The notes under the pieces were generated by a model. The model did not search any database. It saw only the letters and a program-made list of their open reading frames with translations, and was not told where the DNA came from. A program made the translations under genes and the position numbers. 64,000 bases of DNA from Dokdonella sp041395345 (GTDB lineage Bacteria; Pseudomonadota; Gammaproteobacteria; Xanthomonadales; Rhodanobacteraceae), in assembly GCF_041395345.1 (NCBI RefSeq), contig NZ_JAWLAR010000001.1, forward strand, positions 248,001 through 312,000. The letters run 5' to 3'. Of the stretch, positions 41,328 to 50,912 are shown piece after piece; within the stretch, counting starts at the first letter, position 1, and each line of letters opens with the position of its first letter.

Positions 41328-42011
41328 CTATTCGCGAGCGCGCCGTGCAATGCCCGGTTTCCAGAGCAGGGCGAACGTGATGCCGACGATGAAACCCGCG
41401 ATGTGGGTCCACCAGGCGACGGCGCCAAAGGCAGGGCCGACGTAGGTGAAAAGGATCTGCAGCCCGGCCCAGAAGCCGATCAGCAGCGAAGCCGGCACAC
41501 GCACGAATTCGAGGAAGAATCCGAGCGGCAAGACCAGGCCCAGCCTGGCCCGCGGATACAGGGCCAGATAGGCCCCGACCACGCTCGAAACCGCACCACT
41601 GGAGCCGATGATCGGCGAGTTGGTGGCCGCCAGGGTCAGTGCACCGGCCAGGTTGGCCAGGGCTCCACCGAGGATGAACAGCATCAGGAAGCGACCGGCA
41701 CCGAGCGCGCGTTCGGCAGGCACGCCGAAGATCACGAGGAAGAGCAGATTCGTGGTCAGGTGGATCCAGTCCGCATGGATGAACAGGGCCGTGACCAGCC
41801 GGGCGAAACGCAATTCGGTGAGCTGGGTCAGCCACGGTACCTGGTTGTCCAGCAAGGTCGTGGGCACCGTGCCCCAGACCGTCAGCAGGCGCCCGCGCCC
41901 GTCTGCCGGCTCGGCGGCGATCCACAGGAACATGACCACGCAGGCGGCCACCAGCAACATCGTTGCCCAGGGCGGTCGGGGCCGACGTCTGCTTTCGAGC
42001 TGAACGAACAT
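41328..42011 (-). CDS. Rhomboid family intramembrane serine protease
   Basis: A 227-residue six-helix membrane protein. The catalytic Ser is in GSSGAVSSVVG and the catalytic His in WTHIAGF; HADWIHLTTN matches the conserved HxxxN of the family. It cleaves transmembrane substrates. The start ATG at 42011 is 9 bases after the gspB stop on the same strand, so it is probably the last cotranscribed gene of the exeA-gspB operon. Confidence 0.88.
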   Translation of the reverse strand: MFVQLESRRRPRPPWATMLLVAACVVMFLWIAAEPADGRGRLLTVWGTVPTTLLDNQVPWLTQLTELRFARLVTALFIHADWIHLTTNLLFLVIFGVPAERALGAGRFLMLFILGGALANLAGALTLAATNSPIIGSSGAVSSVVGAYLALYPRARLGLVLPLGFFLEFVRVPASLLIGFWAGLQILFTYVGPAFGAVAWWTHIAGFIVGITFALLWKPGIARRARE

Positions 42012-42020
42012 CCCGGTGGC

Positions 42021-42932
42021 TCAGCGGCCGCCGCGGGGATACAGGAAGCGCACACCTTCGTAATCGAAAACGACACCGTCGCGGCGAATTTCGATCAGAT
42101 TGAGGCTGCCGACTTCATCTCCTTCCACTTGACGGTCGCCATTGATGATGACGAAGCGCTGGTCGGGCCGGTCAGCGTAGACATGCATGGTCAGCTTGAT
42201 CTCGGGAAGCTCACGCCGGGTCTCATACGGCAACTCCCAGATCAGCTTGACACCCGATCCGGGCGCTGCCCCCGCCGCTGCAGATGCGGTTGTCGGAGTC
42301 GCGGCCGTTGCTGCCGGTGCCGGTGCCGGCTTGGGTGCAGCGGTAGCCTGGACAGGCGTCTTGTCCGAAGAGTTTCCGGCCGCTGCGGCTGCCGCCGCCA
42401 TGGCGGCCGCGGCGGCCTGTTGCTCGCGCTGCGCATCATCGGCACCCGCGGCGGCGGCCTGCGCCGGCTCGTCGATGGTGGCGGGCTGACCGGGCTTGAG
42501 CAGCTGCGGATTGGGGACCACGACTTCACCCGACTTGACCTTCTGGCGCAGGTCCGGGGCGAGTCCGCTGGTCGCATCGGGCGGAACCTTGCTGCGCGGA
42601 ACGCGCGAGGCCGCGGTGCTCTGCGCTACTTCGCGTGCGGCATTCACCGGAGGCGGGGGCTGCGGATTGTCATTGAACGTCGAGGCGTCGGGAACGGCAG
42701 GCGGAGCGGGAGCCGTAGCAACAGCGGCCGGCGCTTCCGGCTCGGCGACGGGTGCGGCGGACTCGCGCCTCATCCACCAGAGCGCGAGCAGGCCGAGAAC
42801 GATCAGCACGACCAGCGCCGGCATCAGGCTGCGGCGCCGGCCCACGGCCATCACCGGAGAGCCCAGCGAAGGCGATTCGCCGAGCCGCCTCTGGCGCTCG
42901 GATTTTTTCAGGGCTTCAAGAATGAGCGACAT
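42021..42932 (-). CDS. gspB: GspB-like type II secretion assembly protein
   Basis: A 303-residue bitopic inner-membrane protein: basic N-terminus (MSLILEALKKSERQRRLGESPSLG, the GspB signature), a transmembrane helix near residues 37-55, a long Pro/Ala-rich periplasmic linker and a C-terminal T2SSB domain of about 85 residues ending in VRFLYPRGGR. With ExeA it positions the secretin of the type II secretion system. It follows exeA by 14 bases. Confidence 0.9.
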   Translation of the reverse strand: MSLILEALKKSERQRRLGESPSLGSPVMAVGRRRSLMPALVVLIVLGLLALWWMRRESAAPVAEPEAPAAVATAPAPPAVPDASTFNDNPQPPPPVNAAREVAQSTAASRVPRSKVPPDATSGLAPDLRQKVKSGEVVVPNPQLLKPGQPATIDEPAQAAAAGADDAQREQQAAAAAMAAAAAAAGNSSDKTPVQATAAPKPAPAPAATAATPTTASAAAGAAPGSGVKLIWELPYETRRELPEIKLTMHVYADRPDQRFVIINGDRQVEGDEVGSLNLIEIRRDGVVFDYEGVRFLYPRGGR

Positions 42933-42946
42933 GATGCGAGCGGGGT

Positions 42947-44545
42947 CTACTTGATGTTTCGGATCAGGTGGGGGCCTGTTTCGTCCAGTGCGGACAGTGC
43001 GAACAGGGTCTCCGGGCCAATGATGCCATCGGCCTGGATACCGTAGGCGAGTTGCAGCTTGCGCACACGCTCCTCCATGTCGGTATCGAAATACGCCGGA
43101 CCGCTTTCGCCATCGGCGCCGCCATCCAGCCGGCTCAGGCTTTGCTTGGCCCAGGCGACGGCCGGACCAGCGTCGCCAACGCGCAGGGGCCCCGGGATCG
43201 AAGTCGGAACACGCCAGATGGCGATGAAGTCACCAGACCAGAATCGACCCAGTGCCTCGCGCGGAAGTTCAATGCTGTCCCCTGCCACATCGATGCGTAC
43301 GCGAGCCGGTCCGGCACCCTGGAGCAGGGCATGGGCAGGCTCGCCGGCATTGTCGAGGACCAGGATCGCGGGGCGATCGAAGCGCACCACCTGCTCCAGC
43401 GTGCCGCGTCCGCGCAGGCAATGCAGTCCGTTCGAAATGACGGAAGGGCATCGCGTTGCGGCGCGAACGGAGGCTTCGCCGGATCCCACCTGCCAGCGTG
43501 ACAGCAGGGTCGTTGCCGCGGAAAGTTCGGTTTCCGGTTTTTCGGCGAGACGGGCGGACAATCTCTGTTCGCCATCTTCCTGCGTGGTCGGATTCGCCAC
43601 GGTGGCAGGTGCAACCGGCGCTGCCGGCTCCGGTTCACGCTGCTGCATCCACAAACCGGTGCCGACCAGCGCAAGCACCAGCAAGGCGGCCACGACCCAG
43701 CGCGCATAGCGGCGCATCCAGTAGCGGGCGTGTCCGGGCAGGGTCTCATCGGCAGAACGATCAACCAGGCGCTCGCCGATGCTTTGCTGCTCGCGCGCAT
43801 AGCCGGCCATCAGGGCACGATCCGCGATCACGTTGATCAGGCGCGGAATGCCGCCGGAACGCTGATACAGGGCACGCAATCCGAGCCGCGAAAACGGCAC
43901 TTTCTGGCAGCCGGCCACGGCCATGCGGTGCTTCACGTAGGCTTCGGTCTCGGCCGAATCCAGTGGCGTCAGGTGGTAGCGCGCGGTGATCCGCTGGGCC
44001 AGCTGGCGCAGCTCGGGGCGCATCAGCATGTCGCGAAGCTCGGGCTGGCCGAGCAGGATGATCTGCAGCAGCTTCTGAGTCGGCGTTTCCAGATTGGTCA
44101 GCAGGCGGATCTGCTCGAGTGCATCCAGGGAAAGATTCTGCGCCTCGTCGACAATCAGCACGATGCGCAGTCCCTGCGCATAGGCATCGAGCAGGTAGGT
44201 GTTGAGTGTGTCGGTCAGGCCCTTGAGGCTGCCGCGCTTGCCGGCGATGTCGAGCTTCAACTCCTCGCAGACGGTCTCGATCATTTCGACCGGAGACAGC
44301 TTCGGATTGAGCAGCAGGGCAACCTGGGTATTTTCCGGCAGCTGTTCGAGCAGGAGACGGCTCAGGGTGGTCTTGCCCGTGCCCACTTCGCCGGTCAGCT
44401 GGACGAAGCCGCCGCTGCCGCCCTTGCCGACCCCGTAGAGCAGGTGCGCGAGTGCATCCCGGTGCCTTTCGGACAGGAAAACATAGCGCGGGTCCGGCGT
44501 GATCGAAAACGGGGCCTCGCGCAGGCCGTAATACTCGAGATACAT
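42947..44545 (-). CDS. ExeA-like AAA ATPase with peptidoglycan-binding domain
   Basis: A 532-residue inner-membrane ATPase that, with GspB, helps assemble the type II secretin across peptidoglycan. The N-terminal AAA domain has FSITPDPRYVFLS, Walker A LTGEVGTGKTT and Walker B VLIVDEAQN. A transmembrane helix lies near residues 279-297. The C-terminal peptidoglycan-binding module has LQLAYGIQADGIIGPETL. It is the first gene of the exeA-gspB-rhomboid-ubiA group. Confidence 0.92.
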   Translation of the reverse strand: MYLEYYGLREAPFSITPDPRYVFLSERHRDALAHLLYGVGKGGSGGFVQLTGEVGTGKTTLSRLLLEQLPENTQVALLLNPKLSPVEMIETVCEELKLDIAGKRGSLKGLTDTLNTYLLDAYAQGLRIVLIVDEAQNLSLDALEQIRLLTNLETPTQKLLQIILLGQPELRDMLMRPELRQLAQRITARYHLTPLDSAETEAYVKHRMAVAGCQKVPFSRLGLRALYQRSGGIPRLINVIADRALMAGYAREQQSIGERLVDRSADETLPGHARYWMRRYARWVVAALLVLALVGTGLWMQQREPEPAAPVAPATVANPTTQEDGEQRLSARLAEKPETELSAATTLLSRWQVGSGEASVRAATRCPSVISNGLHCLRGRGTLEQVVRFDRPAILVLDNAGEPAHALLQGAGPARVRIDVAGDSIELPREALGRFWSGDFIAIWRVPTSIPGPLRVGDAGPAVAWAKQSLSRLDGGADGESGPAYFDTDMEERVRKLQLAYGIQADGIIGPETLFALSALDETGPHLIRNIK

Positions 44546-44705
44546 ATGCCTACTCTACCCGACCGGGTGGCACCGATGCGGCATCGCGGCAAACAATCCC
44601 GACGTGGCAGGCGCTGCCAGAGCCAGGCCGCCCAGGGCGAGCCGGACTATGCAGTGAGCCAGCGAAGTCATTGAAAACAAGGCGTTTTCCTGGGGATTGA
44701 GGCGC

Positions 44706-45455
44706 CTACTCGGGCGCTGTCGGCGCGCGTTCAAGCTCGCGAATCCACTGCTTGTTGAGCTTGCGTGAACCTGCCGGCATGCGCTCGGCATGTTGCAGGG
44801 ACTCCTCGATCAGGTGCTTCGCGGCCGCATGTTCGCCCCACGCGTTCAGGATCGCGACATAGCGGGCGCGCGCCTCCATGCCGGCGTAGCTGCCCAGCAG
44901 CGAGTCGAACTCCTTGCGCGCCAGATCGCGATCACCGGCCGCAGCCACGGCACGCGCGTGGATCAGACGACCGTCGGATGACTTGAATTCGGGCTGCTGG
45001 ATCTGCAGCGCCTCAAGCAATTTGCGGGCTTCCGCAGCCTGGCCGTTGTCGAGCAAGGCGCGGGCCAGCTTGACCTGCAGATCGGCGTCGTCGCTGTTGA
45101 GGCCACTCAGGGCCTCGCGATAGGCCTCAATGGCTTCCGCGTGGCGCTGTTCGGCCTGCAGGGCATCGGCCAGGCGTTCGCGATTGGCAATCGTGGGCGA
45201 GTGTTCGAGCTCCAGTTGCGCCTCGCGCAACTCGCGGCCAGGATTCAATGTATCGCGCAGGCCGCGCATAACCTTGCGACCACTGCGCGAGCGGCTGAGG
45301 TCCGGGATGAATACGACCAGCGCGTAGACAAGACTGCCAAACAGCGGTGCCAGAAACAGCACGAGCAGCCAGTAGCGCTCCTGCCCGGTTCGCAAGACGT
45401 GCATGGCGAACAGGACGGCGATGACGACATGAAGACCTACACCCAGAATCGGCAC
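44706..45455 (-). CDS. TPR-containing membrane protein of unknown function
   Basis: A 249-residue protein with two N-terminal helices (about residues 5-20 and 29-50), a basic segment, and three to four TPR-like repeats to the end, as in many PilF-like or scaffold proteins. The C-terminus (RKLNKQWIRELERA) is basic. I do not recognise a specific family. It is downstream of a GNAT gene on the same strand. Confidence 0.75.
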   Translation of the reverse strand: MPILGVGLHVVIAVLFAMHVLRTGQERYWLLVLFLAPLFGSLVYALVVFIPDLSRSRSGRKVMRGLRDTLNPGRELREAQLELEHSPTIANRERLADALQAEQRHAEAIEAYREALSGLNSDDADLQVKLARALLDNGQAAEARKLLEALQIQQPEFKSSDGRLIHARAVAAAGDRDLARKEFDSLLGSYAGMEARARYVAILNAWGEHAAAKHLIEESLQHAERMPAGSRKLNKQWIRELERAPTAPE

Positions 45456-45536
45456 CCAGGAGACTCCGCAAGTTGCGCTCAGGATCCTGCAGTTTCGTGG
45501 CAGCGCGTGGAACTGTCCATACAGCCGGCTGCTCGA

Positions 45537-46073
45537 CTAGTCCGGCGCACTCCAGGCGAAAAGACGCAGTTCTTCGTCGTCCAGCCGGATGTTCCTTTCG
45601 AATTGCAGGCCAATGCGCTCCAGCAAGCGCGCAGAGGCAGGATTGTCCAGCGAGGTGATCGCAACAATGCGTTGCAGGCCGAAGCGCTGCCGCGCCGCGT
45701 GCATGACTGCCTGCGACGCCTCCAGCGCCAGGCCCCGGCCCCGCCAGGCCGGAAGAAAGGCGTAGCCGATGTCCACTGCATCCAGTTCGTCGCGCCTGGC
45801 CAATCCGCAGATGCCGATACGCTCACCGCTCTGGCGATCGACGACGCACCAGAATCCGAAGCCGTACTGGCGATAGCTCGGCATCGAACCCGCCGCGATG
45901 TACTGGCGGGCATCGTCCAGTGTCCTGACTCCGCGGTCGCCGATATTGCGCATGAAGTCCGCGTCATTGAGCAATTCGAGCATGAAGTCCGCATCGTCCA
46001 TGCCAAGTTCGCGCAGGTCGAGGCGTTCGGTCTGGAGGACGAAGGTTTCGGCGTCAGCGAGCGCGGTGTTCAT
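45537..46073 (-). CDS. RimJ/RimL-type GNAT N-acetyltransferase
   Basis: A 178-residue GNAT protein of the GNAT_3 (RimL-like) type: LQTERLDLRELGMDDADFMLEL start, VDIGYAFLPAWRGRGLALEA acetyl-CoA loop, and TSLDNPASARLLERIGLQFE. The substrate is unknown. The ATG at 46073 was chosen because the longer frame to 46547 has no ribosome-binding site and runs through a hairpin at 46085-46109 (perfect 9-base arms). Confidence 0.85.
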   Translation of the reverse strand: MNTALADAETFVLQTERLDLRELGMDDADFMLELLNDADFMRNIGDRGVRTLDDARQYIAAGSMPSYRQYGFGFWCVVDRQSGERIGICGLARRDELDAVDIGYAFLPAWRGRGLALEASQAVMHAARQRFGLQRIVAITSLDNPASARLLERIGLQFERNIRLDDEELRLFAWSAPD

Positions 46074-46608
46074 GTCACGAATGGTTGACCACGCGCAGGC
46101 CGTGGTCAACGGTCCTGGCAAGCCCGGTGCCTGGATCCTGGCAGAAACTCTGCTGTTGCCGACAAACCGGGGCGACCCGCGTGGAAACTGCCGAGCAACA
46201 GGCCTGTTCAGGTTTGATCCTCGTTTTGCCATTGGCGCCGCGCAGCCATCGTCAGGAACTGACAATCCGGTGGTCAGCTGGGAGCGGACTCTTTCATTCA
46301 TATATGCAAGTTGACAATTTTTTTCCAGCGCAAGCCAGCGAAGTTCTCGGCAGTTTCCTGCAGCTATGCCAGACATCACCGAAGTTGCGGTCCCCCTTGG
46401 CCCGGCCCGCCTGCCAGAGATATTTACATCTGGCATGAAAAGCGCATTGTTCCATTCAGCCCGGATGCACGATGCATCGGCAAGCGGCTGCGGAGCATAG
46501 TCGAGGACGACGATTTTCCGCAGCCAGGGGGGGCTTCCCGATCGCACGCGTCAATCATCAGTCCTGTCCGGGTCTAGGGGACTGGAATTTTGCGAGAGGG
46601 AATTTCAA
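46074..46608. other. 535-base non-coding gap before the Ig-like protein
   Basis: I saw no gene. A hairpin (TTGACCACG/CGTGGTCAA) lies at 46085-46109. TTGACAATTTTTTTCC near 46310 is an A/T-rich patch. The ribosome-binding site AGAGGGA lies near 46590, before the next start. The rest of the stretch shows nothing clear. Confidence 0.5.
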
Positions 46609-48708
46609 ATGAGAACCAATCCATCCTTGGCACCACCCGGCGCCTCCTCGTTCTGCTTCATGAACCGCGTCGCGAGTGCCAGCATTCGCCTGACCGTGGC
46701 ACTCCTGCTCCTCGTCAGCGGAGCCATGGCAATCTCAACGACTCACGCTGCGGCGGTTGCTGGCCCGAGTGCCGCCATCAGCGTGGCGAACGGTGATTTC
46801 TCCAATACGGCAAATGACGGCAGCATCGGAGGTCTTGGCGGCGGCGGTTCTGGAACCGGCGTACTCGGCACAGGCCCCTGGGGCGCCACCTACACCGGCA
46901 TTGCCGGAGTTGGCCTGCCACCCTTGCTGACCATTGGTAGTGGCAATGCCAGCGTCAGTGGTCTGCTTGGGCTCGACATCGTCACCATCCTCAACAACGG
47001 TGGACGATTCCACCAGAATACGGGAGTCTCCTGGGAGCCCGGTCGCCGTTACACCTTGAGCGTCGATGTCGACGCGGGGAGCACACTGGCTGCCAGCGTA
47101 CTCACCAGCGGAAATATCGGTATCGCCCTGGCAACGGACAACAGCATTGCCTCGCGTCTGGTCAGTACAACGGCTGGAACCGGTGTGCTCACCCTGCTTG
47201 GCGGCACCAGCTATCGCCTCGAACTCGAGTACGAAACCGGACCCACCGTCAGCGGAAACATCCATGTGCAGCTCTTCGCCGAACCTTCAGGCTTGCTCAC
47301 CGCAAACCTGCTTGGCAGCGCCACGTTCGACAATGTCGGCCTCACGACACAACTGCTGACACAAGTTCCGAGTACGATCCAGCCTGCAAACCCGGGACCC
47401 TACTCAGCCACGGTTGGACTAGTGGTCAATCCCGCCATCGACATAACTGTACGCGATGCGTTGGGAGATCCGATCCAGGGCGTCAGCGTCAGCTTTGCTG
47501 CGCCATCGACCGGCGCAAGTGCCACTGTCGTACCCAATCCGGCGCTTACCGATATCAACGGCGTCGCCCAGGTGGTGACAACGGCGAATACCGTAGCCGG
47601 TGCCTATCAGATCAGCGCTACCGTCGCAGGCGTGGCGACGCCGTTGCAAATCGACCTGACCAACCTCGCAGATGTGCCGGCCAGTACTGGTCCGATCAAC
47701 GGAGGCGGACAGAGCGCGGGTCCCGGTGCAGGCTTCGTCAATCCCATCGGATTGCAGGTGCTCGATCAGTTCGGCAATCCAGTCGGCGGCGTGGAAGTCA
47801 CCTTCATTCCACCGGCGAGCGGTGCAAGTTCAAGCTTCAGCCCGAATCCAGCCATCACGGATGCCAACGGCATGGTTTCGGTTACCGCAACCGCCAACAC
47901 CATCGCTGGCACGTATGACGTTGAAGTCAGTATTGCGGGCATCACGCCCAACGCGACGTTCGAGCTGACCAATCTGCCCGGTCCTGCTGCCGCGATCGGC
48001 AGCCTGAGTGGCTCGGGTCAGGGAGCAGTGACCAACACGGCTTTTGCCAACCCGCTTGGCGTGCAGGTGCAGGATGCATTCGGCAATGCCGTACCGGGCG
48101 TGGCGGTCAGCTTTGTCGCGCCAGGGGCTGGTCCGAGCGTAGTACTGAGTCCGATGATGGCGACCAGCGGTTCGGATGGATTCGTCAGCACCAACGCGAC
48201 GGCCAACGCGATTGCAGGCGAGTATTCAGTTTCAATCAGCGTGGCCGGACTGGGTACGCTGGGCTCGTTCAATCTGACCAACCTGCTCGATCCTTCGATA
48301 GGCCCCGGGCCTGTCAGTGAGCCGAATCAGAATGCTGCGATAGGGACCGTATTCGCTTGCGTGCTCATGATCGAAGTCACCGACGGAAGTGGCGCTCCGT
48401 TGCAGGGATTGATAGTGGACTTCGTAGCGCCGACGAGTGGCCCCTCAGCAACTCTCATGCGCGGCGCTGCCAGTGGAACCAGTCTGCAGATTGCTTCAGA
48501 TGCCGATGGTCTGGCCTGGGTCGAAGCAGTTGCCAACGGGATCGAAGGCGTCTACACGGTGGGTGCACAGCTCAGGTATTCGCTGGCAGCACCCGTGGAG
48601 TTCACCCTGCGCAACCTCGCGGCCAATGATCCGGTGTATTCCAACGGATTCGATGGCGGCTGCGTACCCGCAGTGGGCGCCGTCGAAGACGTTACCTCCA
48701 CCGAATAA
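46609..48708 (+). CDS. Large secreted Ig-like repeat protein with C-terminal GFD motif
   Basis: A 699-residue secreted protein. A long signal peptide (about 45 residues with core IRLTVALLLLVSGAMA) is followed by a Ser/Gly-rich concanavalin-like domain (residues 60-255) and four bacterial Ig-like (Big1-type) repeats of about 110 residues, each with a D(A/G)xGxPxxGVxVxF core and an AGxYxVxxxxAG end. The last 30 residues contain PVYSNGFDGGC. No membrane anchor is seen. The long N-region suggests an extended signal peptide; alternatively the true start is the internal Met at FMNRVAS. Its function is probably adhesion or surface interaction. Confidence 0.75.
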   Translation: MRTNPSLAPPGASSFCFMNRVASASIRLTVALLLLVSGAMAISTTHAAAVAGPSAAISVANGDFSNTANDGSIGGLGGGGSGTGVLGTGPWGATYTGIAGVGLPPLLTIGSGNASVSGLLGLDIVTILNNGGRFHQNTGVSWEPGRRYTLSVDVDAGSTLAASVLTSGNIGIALATDNSIASRLVSTTAGTGVLTLLGGTSYRLELEYETGPTVSGNIHVQLFAEPSGLLTANLLGSATFDNVGLTTQLLTQVPSTIQPANPGPYSATVGLVVNPAIDITVRDALGDPIQGVSVSFAAPSTGASATVVPNPALTDINGVAQVVTTANTVAGAYQISATVAGVATPLQIDLTNLADVPASTGPINGGGQSAGPGAGFVNPIGLQVLDQFGNPVGGVEVTFIPPASGASSSFSPNPAITDANGMVSVTATANTIAGTYDVEVSIAGITPNATFELTNLPGPAAAIGSLSGSGQGAVTNTAFANPLGVQVQDAFGNAVPGVAVSFVAPGAGPSVVLSPMMATSGSDGFVSTNATANAIAGEYSVSISVAGLGTLGSFNLTNLLDPSIGPGPVSEPNQNAAIGTVFACVLMIEVTDGSGAPLQGLIVDFVAPTSGPSATLMRGAASGTSLQIASDADGLAWVEAVANGIEGVYTVGAQLRYSLAAPVEFTLRNLAANDPVYSNGFDGGCVPAVGAVEDVTSTE

Positions 48709-48785
48709 CACAAGACATGCCATGGGCCATGGAGGGCCCTACCCCTCTCGAGGATGTGCAGCAGCGCAAAGCATCCTCGCAAACC

Positions 48786-48816
48786 GAGTCTCGTTGCATT
48801 CGTTGCAACGAGACTC
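48786..48816. terminator. Perfect hairpin between convergent genes
   Basis: GAGTCTCGTTGCA (48786-48798) and its exact reverse complement (48804-48816) flank a 5-base loop, in the gap between the convergent Ig-like protein and prlC genes. No T-run follows, so termination in both directions is plausible but unproven. Confidence 0.6.
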
Positions 48817-48838
48817 ACCGCTGCAAGTCAGGTCGAGC

Positions 48839-50875
48839 TCAGGCAGCGATCCCGTAGCTGCGCAAGAGGGCATCCGGGCTGGGCTCGCGACCGCGGAACT
48901 CGACGAAGGACTCCAGTGCGGGGCGGGATCCGCCGACGGCGAGCACGGCCTTGCGCCAGGCTTCGCCGACTTCGCGATTGAAGATGCCTTCCTGCTCGAA
49001 GCGCTCGAAGGCATCGGCCGAAAGCACTTCGGCCCACAGATAACTGTAGTAGCCCGCGCCATAGCCGCCGGCGAAAATGTGGGTAAAGGCGTGCGGAAAG
49101 CGATGCCAGTCCGGCGGTGTCACGACCGCGACTTCGCGGCGTACTTCAGCCAGCAGGTCCAGCGTGCGCGCGCCGCGTTGCGGATCAAACTCGCGATGCA
49201 GGCGGAAGTCGAACAGGGCGAATTCCAGCTGGCGCACGAGAAACAGACCGGACTGGAAGTTGCGCGCCGCCTGCATCCGTTCGAACAAGGCTTCGGGCAG
49301 GCGTTCGCCGGTCTGCCAGTGGCGCGCGATCAGATCGAGTCCCTCGCGCTTCCAGGCAAAATTCTCCATGAACTGGCTCGGCAGTTCGACGGCGTCCCAT
49401 TCGACACCGCTGATGCCTGAAACACCGGAATAGTCGACTTCGGTGAGCATGTGGTGCAGGCCGTGGCCGAATTCATGGAACAGCGTGATTACGTCGTCGT
49501 GGGTCAGCAGCGACGGTCGCTCGGCGGTTGGCGGGGCGAAATTGCAGACCAGGTAGGCGACCGGAAGCTGCAGGGCATCGCCACGCCGGATACGCGAGGT
49601 ACACACGTCCATCCAGGCGCCACCGCGTTTGCCGGTGCGTGCATAGAGATCGATGTAGGCGCCGGCGAATATCCGACCCTGGGCATCGAGCAGATCGTAG
49701 TAGCGCGCATCCTCGTGCCAGACATCGACATCCCTGCGTTCGCGCACGCTGATCCCGAGCACGCTCTTGATGACGGCAAACAAGCCGTCGAGCACCGAGG
49801 GCAACGGGAAATACGGCTTGAGCTCCTCCTCGTTCAGCGCGTACTTTTTCTCGCGCAATTTCTCGGCCGCGTAGCCGGTGTCCCAGGGCTGCAAATCCTC
49901 GATGCCGAGTTCGTTGCGCGCAAACTCGCGCAGCTCGGCCAGATCGGCTTCGGCCATGGGCCGAGCCTTGGCCACAAAGTCCCGGAGGAACTCGATGACC
50001 CGATCGGCCGACGGCGCCATCTTGGTCGCCAGCGATTCGTCGGCCGTGTTGGCGAAGCCGAGCATCCGGGCGGCTTCGTGGCGCAGGGCCAGTATCCTTT
50101 CGATGCGCGGCGTGTTGTCGAACCTGCCCTGGTCCGATTGGTCCGAAGCCCGGGTGCCATAGGCGCGATACACGCGGGCACGCAGCGCGCGATCGTCGGC
50201 ATAGGTCAGCACGGCCTGCACGCTGGGCTGCTTGAGCGTGACCAGCCAGCCATCGAGTTTCCTTTCCTGCGCGTAGGCGAGCAGCACCGCGCGCCCCGAA
50301 TCGGGTATGCCGCTCAAACCGGCCTCGTCGGTGATGTGCTCGGACCAGGCGTCGGTCGCGTCGAGCACGGCCTCCTCGAATTCGGTCGAGAGTCTGGCTA
50401 GCTCGCTGGAGATCTCGCGAAAGCGGGTACGGGCCGGCTCTTCAAGGGCCACGCCGGCCAGCTCGAAATCACGCAGCTCGTGCTCGACCAGGGTTCGTGC
50501 CGCGCGTGGCAATGAAGGGAATTCATCCGACTCGCCGACCGCCTTGACGGCCGCATACAACTCGCGGTTCTGGCCCAGCGCGGTCTGGAACGCGACGATC
50601 TTGTCCTGCGCGGCGGAATAGGCTTCGCGCAAGGCTTCGGAATCCTTGACCCCGTGCAGATGGCTGACCGGCGACCAGGCCCGCGAAAGACGGTCTTCGA
50701 GCTCCTCGCAGGTTTGCATGACGCTGGAGAAGCTGCGTGCGCCGGTACTGGCAAGCATGGCATCGATGCCGGCCTGGTACTCGGCAAGAATCGCATCGAT
50801 GGCCGGTTCGACGTGTTCAGGTCTGATCGCCGTGAACCGGGGCAGGGCGGTGTTTTCCAGCAACGGGTTGGTCAT
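48839..50875 (-). CDS. prlC: Oligopeptidase A (M3 family)
   Basis: A 678-residue cytosolic zinc metallopeptidase that degrades oligopeptides, including signal peptide fragments. The M3 zinc motif HEFGHGLHH is clear, followed by the downstream Glu in a FMENFAWKREG segment and by GAGYYSYLWAEV near the C-terminus. Length matches E. coli OpdA (680). The start ATG gives MTNPLLEN, identical in style to the family. It is divergent from the cNMP-patatin gene. Confidence 0.96.
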   Translation of the reverse strand: MTNPLLENTALPRFTAIRPEHVEPAIDAILAEYQAGIDAMLASTGARSFSSVMQTCEELEDRLSRAWSPVSHLHGVKDSEALREAYSAAQDKIVAFQTALGQNRELYAAVKAVGESDEFPSLPRAARTLVEHELRDFELAGVALEEPARTRFREISSELARLSTEFEEAVLDATDAWSEHITDEAGLSGIPDSGRAVLLAYAQERKLDGWLVTLKQPSVQAVLTYADDRALRARVYRAYGTRASDQSDQGRFDNTPRIERILALRHEAARMLGFANTADESLATKMAPSADRVIEFLRDFVAKARPMAEADLAELREFARNELGIEDLQPWDTGYAAEKLREKKYALNEEELKPYFPLPSVLDGLFAVIKSVLGISVRERRDVDVWHEDARYYDLLDAQGRIFAGAYIDLYARTGKRGGAWMDVCTSRIRRGDALQLPVAYLVCNFAPPTAERPSLLTHDDVITLFHEFGHGLHHMLTEVDYSGVSGISGVEWDAVELPSQFMENFAWKREGLDLIARHWQTGERLPEALFERMQAARNFQSGLFLVRQLEFALFDFRLHREFDPQRGARTLDLLAEVRREVAVVTPPDWHRFPHAFTHIFAGGYGAGYYSYLWAEVLSADAFERFEQEGIFNREVGEAWRKAVLAVGGSRPALESFVEFRGREPSPDALLRSYGIAA

Positions 50876-50912
50876 GGGTACTCCTGGGTCGATCCGTGAA
50901 CTTGGAGCGTGG

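Noticed and set aside
41256..43046. 596-residue plus-strand open frame
   Set aside because: It is antisense to the rhomboid and gspB genes; its low-complexity Arg/Gly stretches come from the complement of the Pro/Ala-rich GspB linker.
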